DNA from: UBA935 sp031556725 | Lineage (GTDB): Bacteria; Bacillota; Clostridia; Lachnospirales; Lachnospiraceae | Assembly: GCA_031556725.1 (NCBI GenBank) | Contig: JAVBSL010000017.1 | Span: forward strand, 62,001 to 126,000 | Direction: 5' to 3' | Length of the DNA: 64,000 bases | The notes under the pieces: model-generated | The model's database searches: none | What the model saw: the letters and a program-made list of their open reading frames with translations, nothing else | Told to the model about the DNA's origin: nothing | Program-made: the position numbers and the translations under genes | Part shown: in pieces, positions 25,136 through 32,752 of the stretch | Position numbering within the stretch: position 1 is the stretch's first letter | Layout of the letters: each line of letters starts with the position of its first letter

Positions 25136-26662
25136 ATGAGTGACAAAGACGAATTGGAAAAGGTAGACGAAGAAAAAAATAATCAAGATAATCAAGACCA
25201 TCAAGACAGTTTGGAGAACGAATATGAGGACGTCTGCTTTATCTGCCGGAGACCGGAAAGCAAAACAGGGAAGATGTTCAAATTGCCCAACCATATTTCC
25301 GTGTGCAATGATTGTATGCATAAAACTATGGACACGGTCAGTCAGTTTGATTATCAGGGGATGTTAAATGACCCTAATGTAATCAACGACTTGAATAAGC
25401 TGAATCAGGACAAAGGCAAAGGCTTTCCTAATATCAGCTTTGTGAATTTGGCGGATCTGCAGGGAGAAGGCGGGATCCCCAATAAGCAGAAGCTGAAAAA
25501 GAAGAAAACCAAGGAGTCGGCTGAACCGGTGCTGGATATTAAGAACATTCCTCCACCACACAAGATCAAAGCCCAGTTGGATGATTATGTGGTTGGGCAG
25601 GAGCATGCCAAAAAGGTAATCTCGGTTGCGGTATATAATCATTATAAACGGGTTGCTACGGATACCATGGATGAAATTGAAATTGAAAAATCCAATATGC
25701 TGATGATCGGACCCACCGGCTGCGGGAAGACCTATCTGGTTAGAACCCTGGCCAGACTATTGGATGTTCCCCTTGCCATTACAGATGCCACTTCGCTTAC
25801 CGAGGCCGGTTATATCGGTGATGATATTGAAAGCGTGGTTTCTAAACTGTTGGCAGCGGCAGATAATGATGCAGAGCGGGCAGAGCGGGGCATTATTTTC
25901 ATCGATGAAATAGATAAGATTGCCAAGAAAAAGAATACTACGTCCAGGGACGTCAGCGGTGAATCAGTACAGCAGGGGATGCTAAAACTGTTAGAAGGAG
26001 CTGAGATTGAAGTTCCGGTGGGAGCCAACAGCAAGAATGCAATGGTGCCCTTAACGACGATCAATACCAGAAATATATTATTTATCTGCGGCGGCGCTTT
26101 TCCTGATCTGGATGAGATCATTAAGCAAAGACTGCACAAGCAGACCTCTATCGGATACAATGCAGAGCTGAAAGATAAGTTTGATAAACTGAAAAATATT
26201 CACAGTCAGGTGGCGATTGAAGATTTAAAGAAATTCGGAATGATACCGGAATTTATCGGCCGTCTGCCGGTAATATTTACTCTGGACGGCTTGACCGAGG
26301 AGATGCTGGTCAAGATTTTGAATGAGCCTAAGAATGCGATTCTGAAACAGTATCAGAAGCTGCTGGAGCTGGATGAGGTGAAACTGGAATTTGACGAAGG
26401 CGCTATCCAGGCAATCGCTGAAAAGGCTATGAAGAAGGATACCGGTGCCAGGGCATTGCGGGCGATTATCGAGGAATTTATGCTGGATATTATGTATGAA
26501 ATTCCCAAGGATGACAATATCGGCCGGGTGATCATTACCAAGGAGTATATTGAAGGGACCGGGGGTCCGATTATTGATATCAGAAATAACCGAATCGAAG
26601 CCATTGAAGATTTAAATGTGGTTGAAGGAAATTCAGATGATAAGCATATGTCCAAAATGTAA
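25136..26662 (+). CDS. clpX: ClpX-like AAA+ unfoldase, divergent
   Basis: A 508-residue AAA+ protein, about 80 residues longer than usual ClpX. An acidic leader (1-33) precedes a zinc-binding domain with C34, C37, C57 and C60. A linker of about 85 residues follows, then the AAA+ core: Walker A GPTGCGKT near 192-199, pore loop EAGYIGDD, Walker B IIFIDEIDK near 252, and sensor 2 GARALRAIIEE. Two functional loops differ from classical ClpX: the pore motif is GYIG instead of GYVG, and the ClpP-docking IGF tripeptide appears as IGY. It may still feed ClpP, or it may be a specialised unfoldase beside a standard clpX elsewhere. No clpP or tig gene lies next to it. Confidence 0.85.
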   Translation: MSDKDELEKVDEEKNNQDNQDHQDSLENEYEDVCFICRRPESKTGKMFKLPNHISVCNDCMHKTMDTVSQFDYQGMLNDPNVINDLNKLNQDKGKGFPNISFVNLADLQGEGGIPNKQKLKKKKTKESAEPVLDIKNIPPPHKIKAQLDDYVVGQEHAKKVISVAVYNHYKRVATDTMDEIEIEKSNMLMIGPTGCGKTYLVRTLARLLDVPLAITDATSLTEAGYIGDDIESVVSKLLAAADNDAERAERGIIFIDEIDKIAKKKNTTSRDVSGESVQQGMLKLLEGAEIEVPVGANSKNAMVPLTTINTRNILFICGGAFPDLDEIIKQRLHKQTSIGYNAELKDKFDKLKNIHSQVAIEDLKKFGMIPEFIGRLPVIFTLDGLTEEMLVKILNEPKNAILKQYQKLLELDEVKLEFDEGAIQAIAEKAMKKDTGARALRAIIEEFMLDIMYEIPKDDNIGRVIITKEYIEGTGGPIIDIRNNRIEAIEDLNVVEGNSDDKHMSKM

Positions 26663-26671
26663 AAATCACGA

Positions 26672-26988
26672 GTGGGTAAAACAACTACAGCCATGGAACT
26701 GTTGCAGCGGGATGTCTTGATCGGTTGCACAGTACTTATAACGAGAGATTCTTTAATGGTATTTATTGTTTAGCGTTGACCTGTGAGCCGGTAGAGCTGC
26801 GCAGGCGGATGGCGGAAGGAAGAAATATATCCGATGAACAGTGGATACAAGGTTCGGTGGATTATAATCAGTATTTTAAGGAACATGAAACAATTGGTGA
26901 TATAAAATTCAGTTGTTTTGACACAACTAATAAGAGCACGGCTGAAATCGCAGATTATGTAATCACGTGGGTAAACAGTTACATATAG
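26672..26988 (+). pseudogene. Remnant of a P-loop kinase-like gene with an internal deletion
   Basis: Just after the clpX-like gene one frame reads VGKTTTAMELLQRDVLIG, which looks like the Walker A start of a small nucleotide kinase. About 50 bases later another frame gives a C-terminal piece of 80-odd residues (YNERFFNGIYCLALTC, VELRRRMAEGR and so on to ITWVNSYI) typical of the end of such kinases. The middle is missing and the frames differ, so this is a broken gene. Its end overlaps the region before the S8 protease. Confidence 0.55.
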
Positions 26989-27011
26989 TAGTAAAAAAAG
27001 AGATTTTGCCT

Positions 27012-28739
27012 ATGACACCAAAAGAAATGATACTTTCCAATGATTTTATGGATATTATATCTGATGCAACAGAGCTATGGGAATTAAGTTATCCTCCGGA
27101 GGATTATTTTTACCAGCCGGTGGAAGGTGACTTTGGGATTTTTTATATTAACCGGGGAGTTGTTCCCCCATTAAATGTCAGTAATTATACTTATCGGGCA
27201 ATACCTAAGCTGTTTGGGCTGATGCAGGAAGAGTTGATACCGGGGCGCAGCCGCGTTTTTGACCCTAGTGCTTTGGATGAAAGCGGTATTTTGCAGGTTC
27301 AGCGTCCTCCACTTTCACTTACAGGAAGCGGGGTGGTGGTTGGATTTATCGATACCGGTATCCGTTATACGGAGGATGTATTTCGCAATGAGGATGGTAG
27401 TTCCCGAATCATGAGCATCTGGGATCAGACTATCCAGACAGGTGAACCGCCTGCCGGCCTGCAATATGGGACGGAGTATACTAATGAGATGATTAACAAA
27501 GCGTTGAAGACAGATAATCCCAGGCTGTATGTGCCCAGTTGGGATGATGATGGGCATGGAACGGCTGTGGCCAGTGTGGCAGCGGGCAGTATATTGGAAG
27601 ATGGCAATAGCTTTCGGGGTGCAGCTCCCGATTGTCAGATTGTTATGGTAAAGTGCAAGGATGCAAAGCCATATCTAAAAAATTATTACTTAGTACCGGA
27701 AAATATAACGGCCTATTCAGAAACGGATTTAATATTGGCCGTAAAATATATCGAGCAATTTGCCATCACATACCGTCGCCCTGTTGTAATCTGTTTCGGA
27801 ATGGGAACGAATATGGGAGGGCATGCAGCCAATTCTCCTTTTGGAGCTTTTATCAATCGCACGGCAGTCAGGCGAAGTCGGATCATTGTGGCGGGTGGTG
27901 GAAATGAGGGCAATACCGGGCACCATTATTTGGGGAGTGTCAGAGGGCTTAACAATAATAATACTTATGAGGACGTTGAAATTCAGGTAAAGGAAGGAAG
28001 CAGTGGATTTGTTGCAGAGATGTGGGGAACCCTTCCCAATGCATTAGCTATCTCCATCAGGTCTCCTGGAGGTGAGACGACTCAGCGGGTGGATTTTCGC
28101 ACGAGGGAAAGCCGTCGTTTTACATTTGTATATGAAAGTACGGAGATACGGGTGGATCATGTACTGGTGGAGGAAAATTCGGGGGATGAACTGTTCGTGT
28201 TCCGGTTTGTCAATCCGACTCCCGGGGTATGGGTAATTCGGGTGAGCAGTGCCTATGAAATGATTAGTAACAGGGGAGTTTTTAATGTATGGCTTCCGAT
28301 TAAAGCGATAGAAAATGCTGTTTTTTTGCGCCCAGATCCATATATTACCTTGACAGGTCCGGCGAATGCAGATGAGATTGTATCGGTTTCGACCTATAAT
28401 GATATCAACGGAAGTTTTTTTGGAGCCTCCGGCAGGGGATTCACCAGAGTAAATGAAATAAAACCCGATATAGCAGCGCCCGGTGTGGAAGTAGATACTA
28501 TACTGGGAAAGATGACCGGTGCCAGCATGGCTGCCGCCATTACCTCCGGAGCAGCAGCACAGTTTATGCAATGGGCAGTGGTAGAGGGAAATGACCGTCA
28601 TGTGGAGAGCCGTGAGTTTAGAAGTTATCTGATCCTGGGGGCAACCAGAGTGTCAGATCAGGTATATCCTAGTCGGGAATGGGGATATGGAAGGCTGAAT
28701 ATTGCCGGGACGTTTAATACGTTGGCGGGGTTGTCGTAA
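27012..28739 (+). CDS. S8 (subtilisin-like) serine protease, Csp type
   Basis: A subtilase of about 575 residues without a signal peptide. The catalytic triad is visible: Asp in VGFIDTGIRY, His in DDDGHGTAVAS and Ser in MTGASMAAAIT. A long insertion lies between His and Ser, as in the Csp germination proteases of Clostridia and related cytoplasmic subtilases. The start is taken at ATG 27012; an in-frame GTG at 26967 lies inside the preceding pseudogene, and no start has a strong ribosome binding site. The last 18 codons (GYGRLNIAGTFNTLAGLS) recur as isolated scars at 32413, 33886 and 34846 and in short form at 40976. This is the only intact copy in the window. Confidence 0.88.
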   Translation: MTPKEMILSNDFMDIISDATELWELSYPPEDYFYQPVEGDFGIFYINRGVVPPLNVSNYTYRAIPKLFGLMQEELIPGRSRVFDPSALDESGILQVQRPPLSLTGSGVVVGFIDTGIRYTEDVFRNEDGSSRIMSIWDQTIQTGEPPAGLQYGTEYTNEMINKALKTDNPRLYVPSWDDDGHGTAVASVAAGSILEDGNSFRGAAPDCQIVMVKCKDAKPYLKNYYLVPENITAYSETDLILAVKYIEQFAITYRRPVVICFGMGTNMGGHAANSPFGAFINRTAVRRSRIIVAGGGNEGNTGHHYLGSVRGLNNNNTYEDVEIQVKEGSSGFVAEMWGTLPNALAISIRSPGGETTQRVDFRTRESRRFTFVYESTEIRVDHVLVEENSGDELFVFRFVNPTPGVWVIRVSSAYEMISNRGVFNVWLPIKAIENAVFLRPDPYITLTGPANADEIVSVSTYNDINGSFFGASGRGFTRVNEIKPDIAAPGVEVDTILGKMTGASMAAAITSGAAAQFMQWAVVEGNDRHVESREFRSYLILGATRVSDQVYPSREWGYGRLNIAGTFNTLAGLS

Positions 28740-28758
28740 TTTAAAAGATATTTTATAA

Positions 28759-28800
28759 AATAGGTCTTTTGAAAAAGTAGTTTTTTTCAGAAGGCTTATT
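28759..28800 (+). terminator. Terminator after the S8 protease gene
   Basis: The 14-base arms 28759-28772 and 28787-28800 pair fully if three G-U pairs are allowed (right arm TCAGAAGGCTTATT). The same right arm is reused in the repeats at 30684, 32519 and 33989, and part of it at 54001. Confidence 0.65.
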
Positions 28801-28858
28801 TTAGGTGGGTTTCAATAGATATTACTTATTACGTGTGGTATAATATTTTTACATTGAA
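28801..28858 (+). promoter_or_regulatory. Repeated promoter block, copy 1
   Basis: The extended -10 box TGGTATAAT (TATAAT at 28839-28844) lies in a block of about 65 bases that starts in the terminator arm. It is nearly the same as blocks ending near 30755 and 54068. It should drive the DUF3791/DUF3990 genes. Confidence 0.65.
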
Positions 28859-28911
28859 AAGGGCTGAATAGAAAATATAAATAAGGTGAAGCGATAGGAG
28901 TGTGAAATTTT

Positions 28912-29136
28912 ATGAGCACATGCAGCGAAAAAGAAATAGAATTTTCAGTTTTTTTAATACACCATCTTGCGGAAGGATGGAAAATGTTACCAGCAAAAGT
29001 ATATCAAATTTTAACAAAAGCAAATATTTTGGATGAGTATATTATACCGTCTTATGAATGCTTGCATACATTGGGCGCAGAATACTTAATAGAAGATATT
29101 ACGGAATTAGTGAGGGAAAAAGGGGTGGATATATGA
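28912..29136 (+). CDS. DUF3791 small protein, probable antitoxin-like partner
   Basis: A 74-residue helical protein fitting DUF3791 (IEFSVFLIHHLAEGWKM, VYQILTKANILDEYI, CLHTLGAEYLIEDI). Members are typically encoded directly before DUF3990 genes, as here, where the stop overlaps the next ATG. The pair has toxin-antitoxin style, but the role is inferred. A near copy (66 of 74 residues identical by eye) is at 54090-54314. AGGAG lies 11 bases upstream of the ATG. Confidence 0.85.
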   Translation: MSTCSEKEIEFSVFLIHHLAEGWKMLPAKVYQILTKANILDEYIIPSYECLHTLGAEYLIEDITELVREKGVDI

Positions 29137-29612
29137 TTTTGTGTCATGGAACGACTGCGGAAATACTAAGACCAGAGATAAAATATGCAAATAAGTTTCT
29201 GGATTTTGGTCCAGGCATCTATTTTACGACCTTCAAAATACAAGCAGAAAACTGGGCGGGGAGAAAAGCGTTGAGGAAACAGGAAGCGCCAATAGTAAAT
29301 GTATATCAATTAGCAGATGTACTAGAGGGATACCGGCAAAAGAGATTTCATGAAGAGGATGAAGAATGGCTTGATTTTGTATGCAATTGCCGAAAAGGAA
29401 AGCCGATATATGAAAATTACGATATTATCTTTGGAAGTGTTGCTGATGATAAAGTTTTTAAGGTGGTAGATTTGTATTTCAGGGGAATATGGGAAAAAGA
29501 GAGGGCACTTTCCGAGTTGAAATATTACAACATGAATAATCAGATATGTATATTAAATCAACAACTGATGGAGAATGAATTACAATTTATAGAATCTTAC
29601 GAGGTAAAATAA
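29133..29612 (+). CDS. DUF3990 protein, ADP-ribosyltransferase-like
   Basis: A 159-residue protein fitting DUF3990. The N-terminal LCHGTTAEIL, the DFGPGIYFTTFKIQAENWA segment and the YDIIFGSVADDKVFKVV segment resemble the H, Y and later motifs of the diphtheria-toxin-like ADP-ribosyltransferase fold. ATG 29133 overlaps the DUF3791 stop (ATGA), so the two are coupled. It may be a toxin that modifies a cell target with DUF3791 as its partner; this is inferred from fold resemblance and context, not shown. Confidence 0.8.
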   Translation: MILCHGTTAEILRPEIKYANKFLDFGPGIYFTTFKIQAENWAGRKALRKQEAPIVNVYQLADVLEGYRQKRFHEEDEEWLDFVCNCRKGKPIYENYDIIFGSVADDKVFKVVDLYFRGIWEKERALSELKYYNMNNQICILNQQLMENELQFIESYEVK

Positions 29613-29837
29613 ATGGAACAAGATGCATTGGGCAAATTATATCAGCAGAACTTAGAGCACGATATAATTTTATATTTGTCAGAGCAAAAAGGTATTCAAT
29701 TGCGAGAAGCAATGGATATATATTATAAAAGTGAACTTTCTAATCAAATTGAAAATGGATTGTTTGATATTCAGTTTCTAGATGCAAAGAATCTGGTTTT
29801 AGACTTAATGGAGAATGAGGCAGAGCTATTTAAATGA
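29613..29837 (+). CDS. Small DUF3791-like acidic protein, third gene of the DUF3990 module
   Basis: A 74-residue acidic, helical protein (IILYLSEQKGIQLREAMDIYY, LVLDLMENEAELF). It starts at the base after the DUF3990 stop, so it is part of the same operon. Its size and layout recall DUF3791, and it could be a second partner of the DUF3990 protein. The exact family is uncertain. Confidence 0.7.
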   Translation: MEQDALGKLYQQNLEHDIILYLSEQKGIQLREAMDIYYKSELSNQIENGLFDIQFLDAKNLVLDLMENEAELFK

Positions 29838-29971
29838 CGATTTGTTAATCTGAAAAAATTGATACTTTTTGAGATTCTATATTAATAGATTTAGTTTCAG
29901 CGAGGTGAGTAAGTGAAAAATTTGGATTGTAACTATGAAATGTTAAGTCCTGCTATCTGCTGGTTATAGTT

Positions 29972-30337
29972 TACCACTTACATCCTTTAGGATGTGCAGT
30001 GGTAAATGAAGTTATTTCAATAATTAACGACAATGATTTCATACAAAGATCAGACAAGAGGGGAGAGGTTCTTGAATATGAACTTAAATCTTTGTTGAAG
30101 AAACATAGATGCATTAAAGCAGTTCGTGGGATTGGGTTAATGTTTATTATTGAGTTCTATAAGGATGAAAAATTTTATTTGGAAAATATTCACAAGGAAT
30201 TTTTCGATGCAGGTTATATCACAGGGGTCAATATCTCAGCCAATATATTAAGGTTTTATCCACCACTTACCATTGAAGAAATGCACATTAAAAGTATGGT
30301 AAGCGCACTTGATATGATTTTACTCGAATACTGCTAA
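29972..30337 (+). pseudogene. C-terminal fragment of a class-III aminotransferase
   Basis: From about 29972 the frame reads into HPLGCAVVNEV and continues through AVRGIGLMFIIEF to VSALDMILLEYC, about 120 residues matching the small domain of PLP-dependent class-III aminotransferases (acetylornithine aminotransferase type). The catalytic large domain, with its Lys, is absent and no proper start exists. The stretch 29838-29971 before it holds only a short frame of 18 codons (gtg near 29912) with nothing recognisable. Confidence 0.6.
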
Positions 30338-30533
30338 TAATAGATGGTCTTGAAAATCAGATTTTTGCATCCAAATACGTTTATTATATCACGGATAAAG
30401 AACAGTTAATTAAACAGGTTGAAGATGTTTTGTGACAAAACAGCCAGGAGTGAGGAGTCAGGGGATTAGCGAGAGTGAAAGCATGTGGCCATATATTTTC
30501 TAACAGTGTATTTCCATTTAACAAGAAATCCTA

Positions 30534-30640
30534 TGTCAGTACTATAACACATGACTTATGCAAAAATGACATTAGTATAACACATGACCTACAAGAAAAT
30601 GCGAATTTCAGCGGTTTTACCCCTAAAAAAGTTAAAAAAA
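30534..30640 (+). repeat. Direct-repeat element, copy A (without S8 scar)
   Basis: Two copies of a motif close to TGTCATTACTATAACACATG start at 30534 and 30567 (33 bases apart). They are followed by the conserved GCGAATTTCAGCGGTTTTAC and CCCCTAAAAAA. The third motif and the S8 scar found in copies B to D are missing here, and the element runs straight into the terminator at 30655. The region from 30338 to 30533 holds nothing recognisable. Confidence 0.7.
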
Positions 30641-30654
30641 AATATTTACACAAA

Positions 30655-30697
30655 AATAAGCTTTCTGAAAAAGTTAATTTCTTTCAGAAGGCTTATT
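30655..30697 (+). terminator. Repeated terminator hairpin, copy A
   Basis: AATAAGCTTTCTGA (30655-30668) pairs with TCAGAAGGCTTATT (30684-30697) with one G-U pair. The right arm is identical to that of the hairpin after the S8 gene. Confidence 0.65.
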
Positions 30698-30755
30698 TTA
30701 GATGGTTTCAATGGATATTAGCTATTTCATGTGGTATAATATTTTTAGTAATGAA
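30698..30755 (+). promoter_or_regulatory. Repeated promoter block, copy 2
   Basis: Extended -10 TGGTATAAT (TATAAT at 30735-30740) in the same block as at 28801 and 54001. Here it precedes a VbhA-like/Fic pair instead of DUF3791. Confidence 0.7.
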
Positions 30756-30772
30756 AAGAAGGAGGGACTAGT

Positions 30773-30943
30773 ATGCTAGTGAGAGCAGATGAAAAGTGGG
30801 ATTATGCAATGGGCATGATTCGTGTAGATGGACTGGAACCTACGCCTGAAATGAAGAAGTTGATTGAACAGGAGAAAAAGGGTGAGATTTCAATGGAAGA
30901 GATAAAAAAAGCATTAGATAGAAAATATAAAATGAAACGGTAG
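30773..30943 (+). CDS. VbhA-like antitoxin of a Fic toxin
   Basis: A 56-residue protein fitting the small VbhA-type antitoxins (MIRVDGLEPTPEMKKLIEQE, KGEISMEEIKKAL). Class I Fic antitoxins insert a helix with an S/TxxxEG/N motif next to the Fic ATP site. Here the corresponding stretch reads MIRVDG, so Ser/Thr and Glu are replaced by Met and Asp; whether it still blocks ATP is open. GGAGG lies nine bases upstream of ATG 30773. The fic gene follows 8 bases after the stop. Confidence 0.75.
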   Translation: MLVRADEKWDYAMGMIRVDGLEPTPEMKKLIEQEKKGEISMEEIKKALDRKYKMKR

Positions 30944-30951
30944 AGGTATAT

Positions 30952-31764
30952 ATGGGAGATCCTTATTTATATCCGGACTCAGAAGTTTTGATAAATCTTG
31001 GAGGTTTTCATGACAAACAGGAATTAGAAGACATGGAAGCAGATTATACAACATACCGGCTTTCAGAAGTAGTATTTGATGATTCGGTGGAGCAATTTAA
31101 TTTTGAAGACCTATGCACTATGCATTACCGTATTTTTCAAGATGTATATGAATGGGCAGGCAAACCTCGAATTATAAATATTGAAAAGGCAGAAGTGGTA
31201 CTTGGCGAATTATCCATTGAATACTCTGATTGTTTTGATATAGCCAAAGATGCTAATCAAATTCTAAAATACATGCAGAACATTGATTGGAAAAGTGAAC
31301 CGTTTCCTATAATGGTGGAAAAATTCAGTGACTGCATAGCAAAGCTATGGAGGGTTCACCCTTTCCGCGAGGGAAACACAAGAACAATCATTACATTTGT
31401 CTGTATGTTCATTGAAGCACAAGGGATTTATATTGCAAGTGATTTATTCAAAGAGAATGCATCTTATATGCGTGACGCATTGGTAGCGGCGAATGCAACT
31501 TTTCATGATTTGGGAGATTTAAGAAAAATGGAGTATTTGTATCGGATTGTTCAAGATGCTTTAGAGCAGGGGCATAAGATGAAGTCGGACATTATACAGA
31601 AAATGGAGCAGGAAGAGGTGTCCGCTACAGAGACAAATATCCATAAGGTGGTGGTCTGGAACCGAAAATCGATGATTGAGCATACTGGAGAAGAAATAAA
31701 AAGTTACTTAGAGAAGAAAGATATTTTGACAAATGCAATTAGAAATTACAGCGTTGGACAATAA
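30952..31764 (+). CDS. Fic-family AMP-transferase toxin
   Basis: A 270-residue protein with a Fic domain (about residues 30-190). The core motif HPFREGNTR starts at catalytic H136; family members transfer AMP or a similar group from a nucleotide to a target protein. The preceding helix has YRIFQDVYEWAGKPR, typical of Fic proteins paired with VbhA. The distal Arg of the classical HPFx(D/E)GNGRxxR motif is Ile, as in a known subgroup with GNTRT. The C-terminal 75 residues are helical and of unknown role. The gene overlaps the next frame by 32 bases, which may mark a recombination joint. Confidence 0.88.
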   Translation: MGDPYLYPDSEVLINLGGFHDKQELEDMEADYTTYRLSEVVFDDSVEQFNFEDLCTMHYRIFQDVYEWAGKPRIINIEKAEVVLGELSIEYSDCFDIAKDANQILKYMQNIDWKSEPFPIMVEKFSDCIAKLWRVHPFREGNTRTIITFVCMFIEAQGIYIASDLFKENASYMRDALVAANATFHDLGDLRKMEYLYRIVQDALEQGHKMKSDIIQKMEQEEVSATETNIHKVVVWNRKSMIEHTGEEIKSYLEKKDILTNAIRNYSVGQ

Positions 31765-32242
31765 GGATTATGCAGTGATTGAAACGGTAACCATCACATT
31801 AGATTATGAAATTAAATTTGCCACTTGCTATATGTGCCCGATTACTTATGATTTGATGGGAAATCGTATTAATGATATTTGGTCTGTAGATGATCCAATG
31901 AAGAACATATTTGTTAATATGTTTCCTGAAAATGGGAAGGCATATATTTTGATTAGTTGGCTTAAATCTGATTCGCAGGATTTTCAACAATTAAAAGAAC
32001 AATTTGTTAAACTACAAAAAAACAAAGAATTACTTATCAATACTCTAAATAATTTGGTAGCATGTGAATCGGATAACTTTGCTATAAGTCCTGAAATTGT
32101 TGAAGGCTGGGATATGGACACAAAGGAATTCTTTTTAAGTGAATTTGTATCATTTATACTTCAAAGCTCTACAGGAAGTGTTGGTGAGATTGTAGAAAAG
32201 AATTTGATTAGTTTCCCTTGTAAATTCAATCTATTTAAGTAA
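31733..32242 (+). CDS. Hypothetical protein, 169 aa, possibly an N-terminally truncated piece
   Basis: A 169-residue frame overlapping the end of fic by 32 bases. It has no clear ribosome binding site, and its sequence (FATCYMCPITYDLMG, VNMFPENGKAYILISWL, VEGWDMDTKEFFLSEF) looks like a genuine globular protein. I do not recognise the family. The overlap and lack of a start signal suggest either coupled expression with fic or a C-terminal fragment of a larger protein left by rearrangement. Confidence 0.5.
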   Translation: MQLEITALDNKDYAVIETVTITLDYEIKFATCYMCPITYDLMGNRINDIWSVDDPMKNIFVNMFPENGKAYILISWLKSDSQDFQQLKEQFVKLQKNKELLINTLNNLVACESDNFAISPEIVEGWDMDTKEFFLSEFVSFILQSSTGSVGEIVEKNLISFPCKFNLFK

Positions 32243-32278
32243 ATAACAGGTAATAAGGAATCTAAATGAATATATTTA

Positions 32279-32412
32279 TATCATTAATGTAACACCTGGT
32301 TTCCTCAAAAGTGTTATTATCGTAACACCTGACCAACGAAAGTATGAGCCTTTCAGCGTTCTTATCCTTCAAAAAAGTTTAAGATTCTTGCAACATTACC
32401 TTGACACCAGAG
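32279..32412 (+). repeat. Direct-repeat element, copy B
   Basis: Diverged motif copies start at about 32279 (TATCATTAATGTAACACCTG) and 32312 (TGTTATTATCGTAACACCTG), 33 bases apart. A third is near 32389 (CATTACCTTGACACCAGA), directly before the S8 scar. The spacing matches copies C and D. Confidence 0.65.
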
Positions 32413-32469
32413 GGGTACGGGCGGTTGAATATTGCCGGGACGTTTAATACGCTGGCGGGGTTGTCGTAG
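32413..32469 (+). pseudogene. S8 protease 3' scar, copy B
   Basis: Codes for GYGRLNIAGTFNTLAGLS and a TAG stop, the same last 18 residues as the intact S8 gene ending at 28739. No other part of an S8 gene is present upstream. Confidence 0.85.
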
Positions 32470-32492
32470 TTTGAAAAAATCTGCATAAAAAC

Positions 32493-32529
32493 AGGCCTTC
32501 TGAACAGGTTGATTTCTTTCAGAAGGCTT
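32493..32529 (+). terminator. Repeated terminator hairpin, copy B
   Basis: AGGCCTTCTGA (32493-32503) pairs with TCAGAAGGCTT (32519-32529) with one G-U pair, followed by ATTTT. Confidence 0.7.
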
Positions 32530-32561
32530 ATTTTCGGTAAGTCTAGGACTTTTCTGGCTAA

Positions 32562-32594
32562 TATAATTTATTCTGATATCCAGACAGTGTCTGG
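32562..32594 (+). promoter_or_regulatory. Possible promoter and palindromic operator of the RhuM-Fic gene
   Basis: TATAAT lies at 32562-32567, and a perfect palindrome CCAGACA-G-TGTCTGG follows at 32580-32594, near the expected transcription start. The gene begins at 32753, leaving a leader of about 170 bases in which nothing else was recognised. The regulator is unknown; self-binding by the RhuM-like N-terminus is possible. Confidence 0.45.
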
Positions 32595-32752
32595 ACAGTT
32601 TAGCTGGTTGCATTAGTATGAATTTTTGATAGAATAAAAAAATAGAGTATCCTGATTCTGTTGGCATAAAGCAATTAGTATGGTAACATGAAAAATGGAA
32701 GGAACGAGGTTATCAGACTATTATTGAGTGCTTATAGATAAGGAGAGCCTGG

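Noticed and set aside
26967..27011. GTG start giving a longer N-terminus for the S8 protease
   Set aside because: It lies inside the end of the kinase remnant and adds a sequence without family character. ATG 27012 is preferred, though neither has a strong ribosome binding site.
30475..30771. Open frame of 98 codons
   Set aside because: It runs through the direct-repeat element, the terminator and the promoter block that recur elsewhere, and has no ribosome binding site, so it is not a gene.
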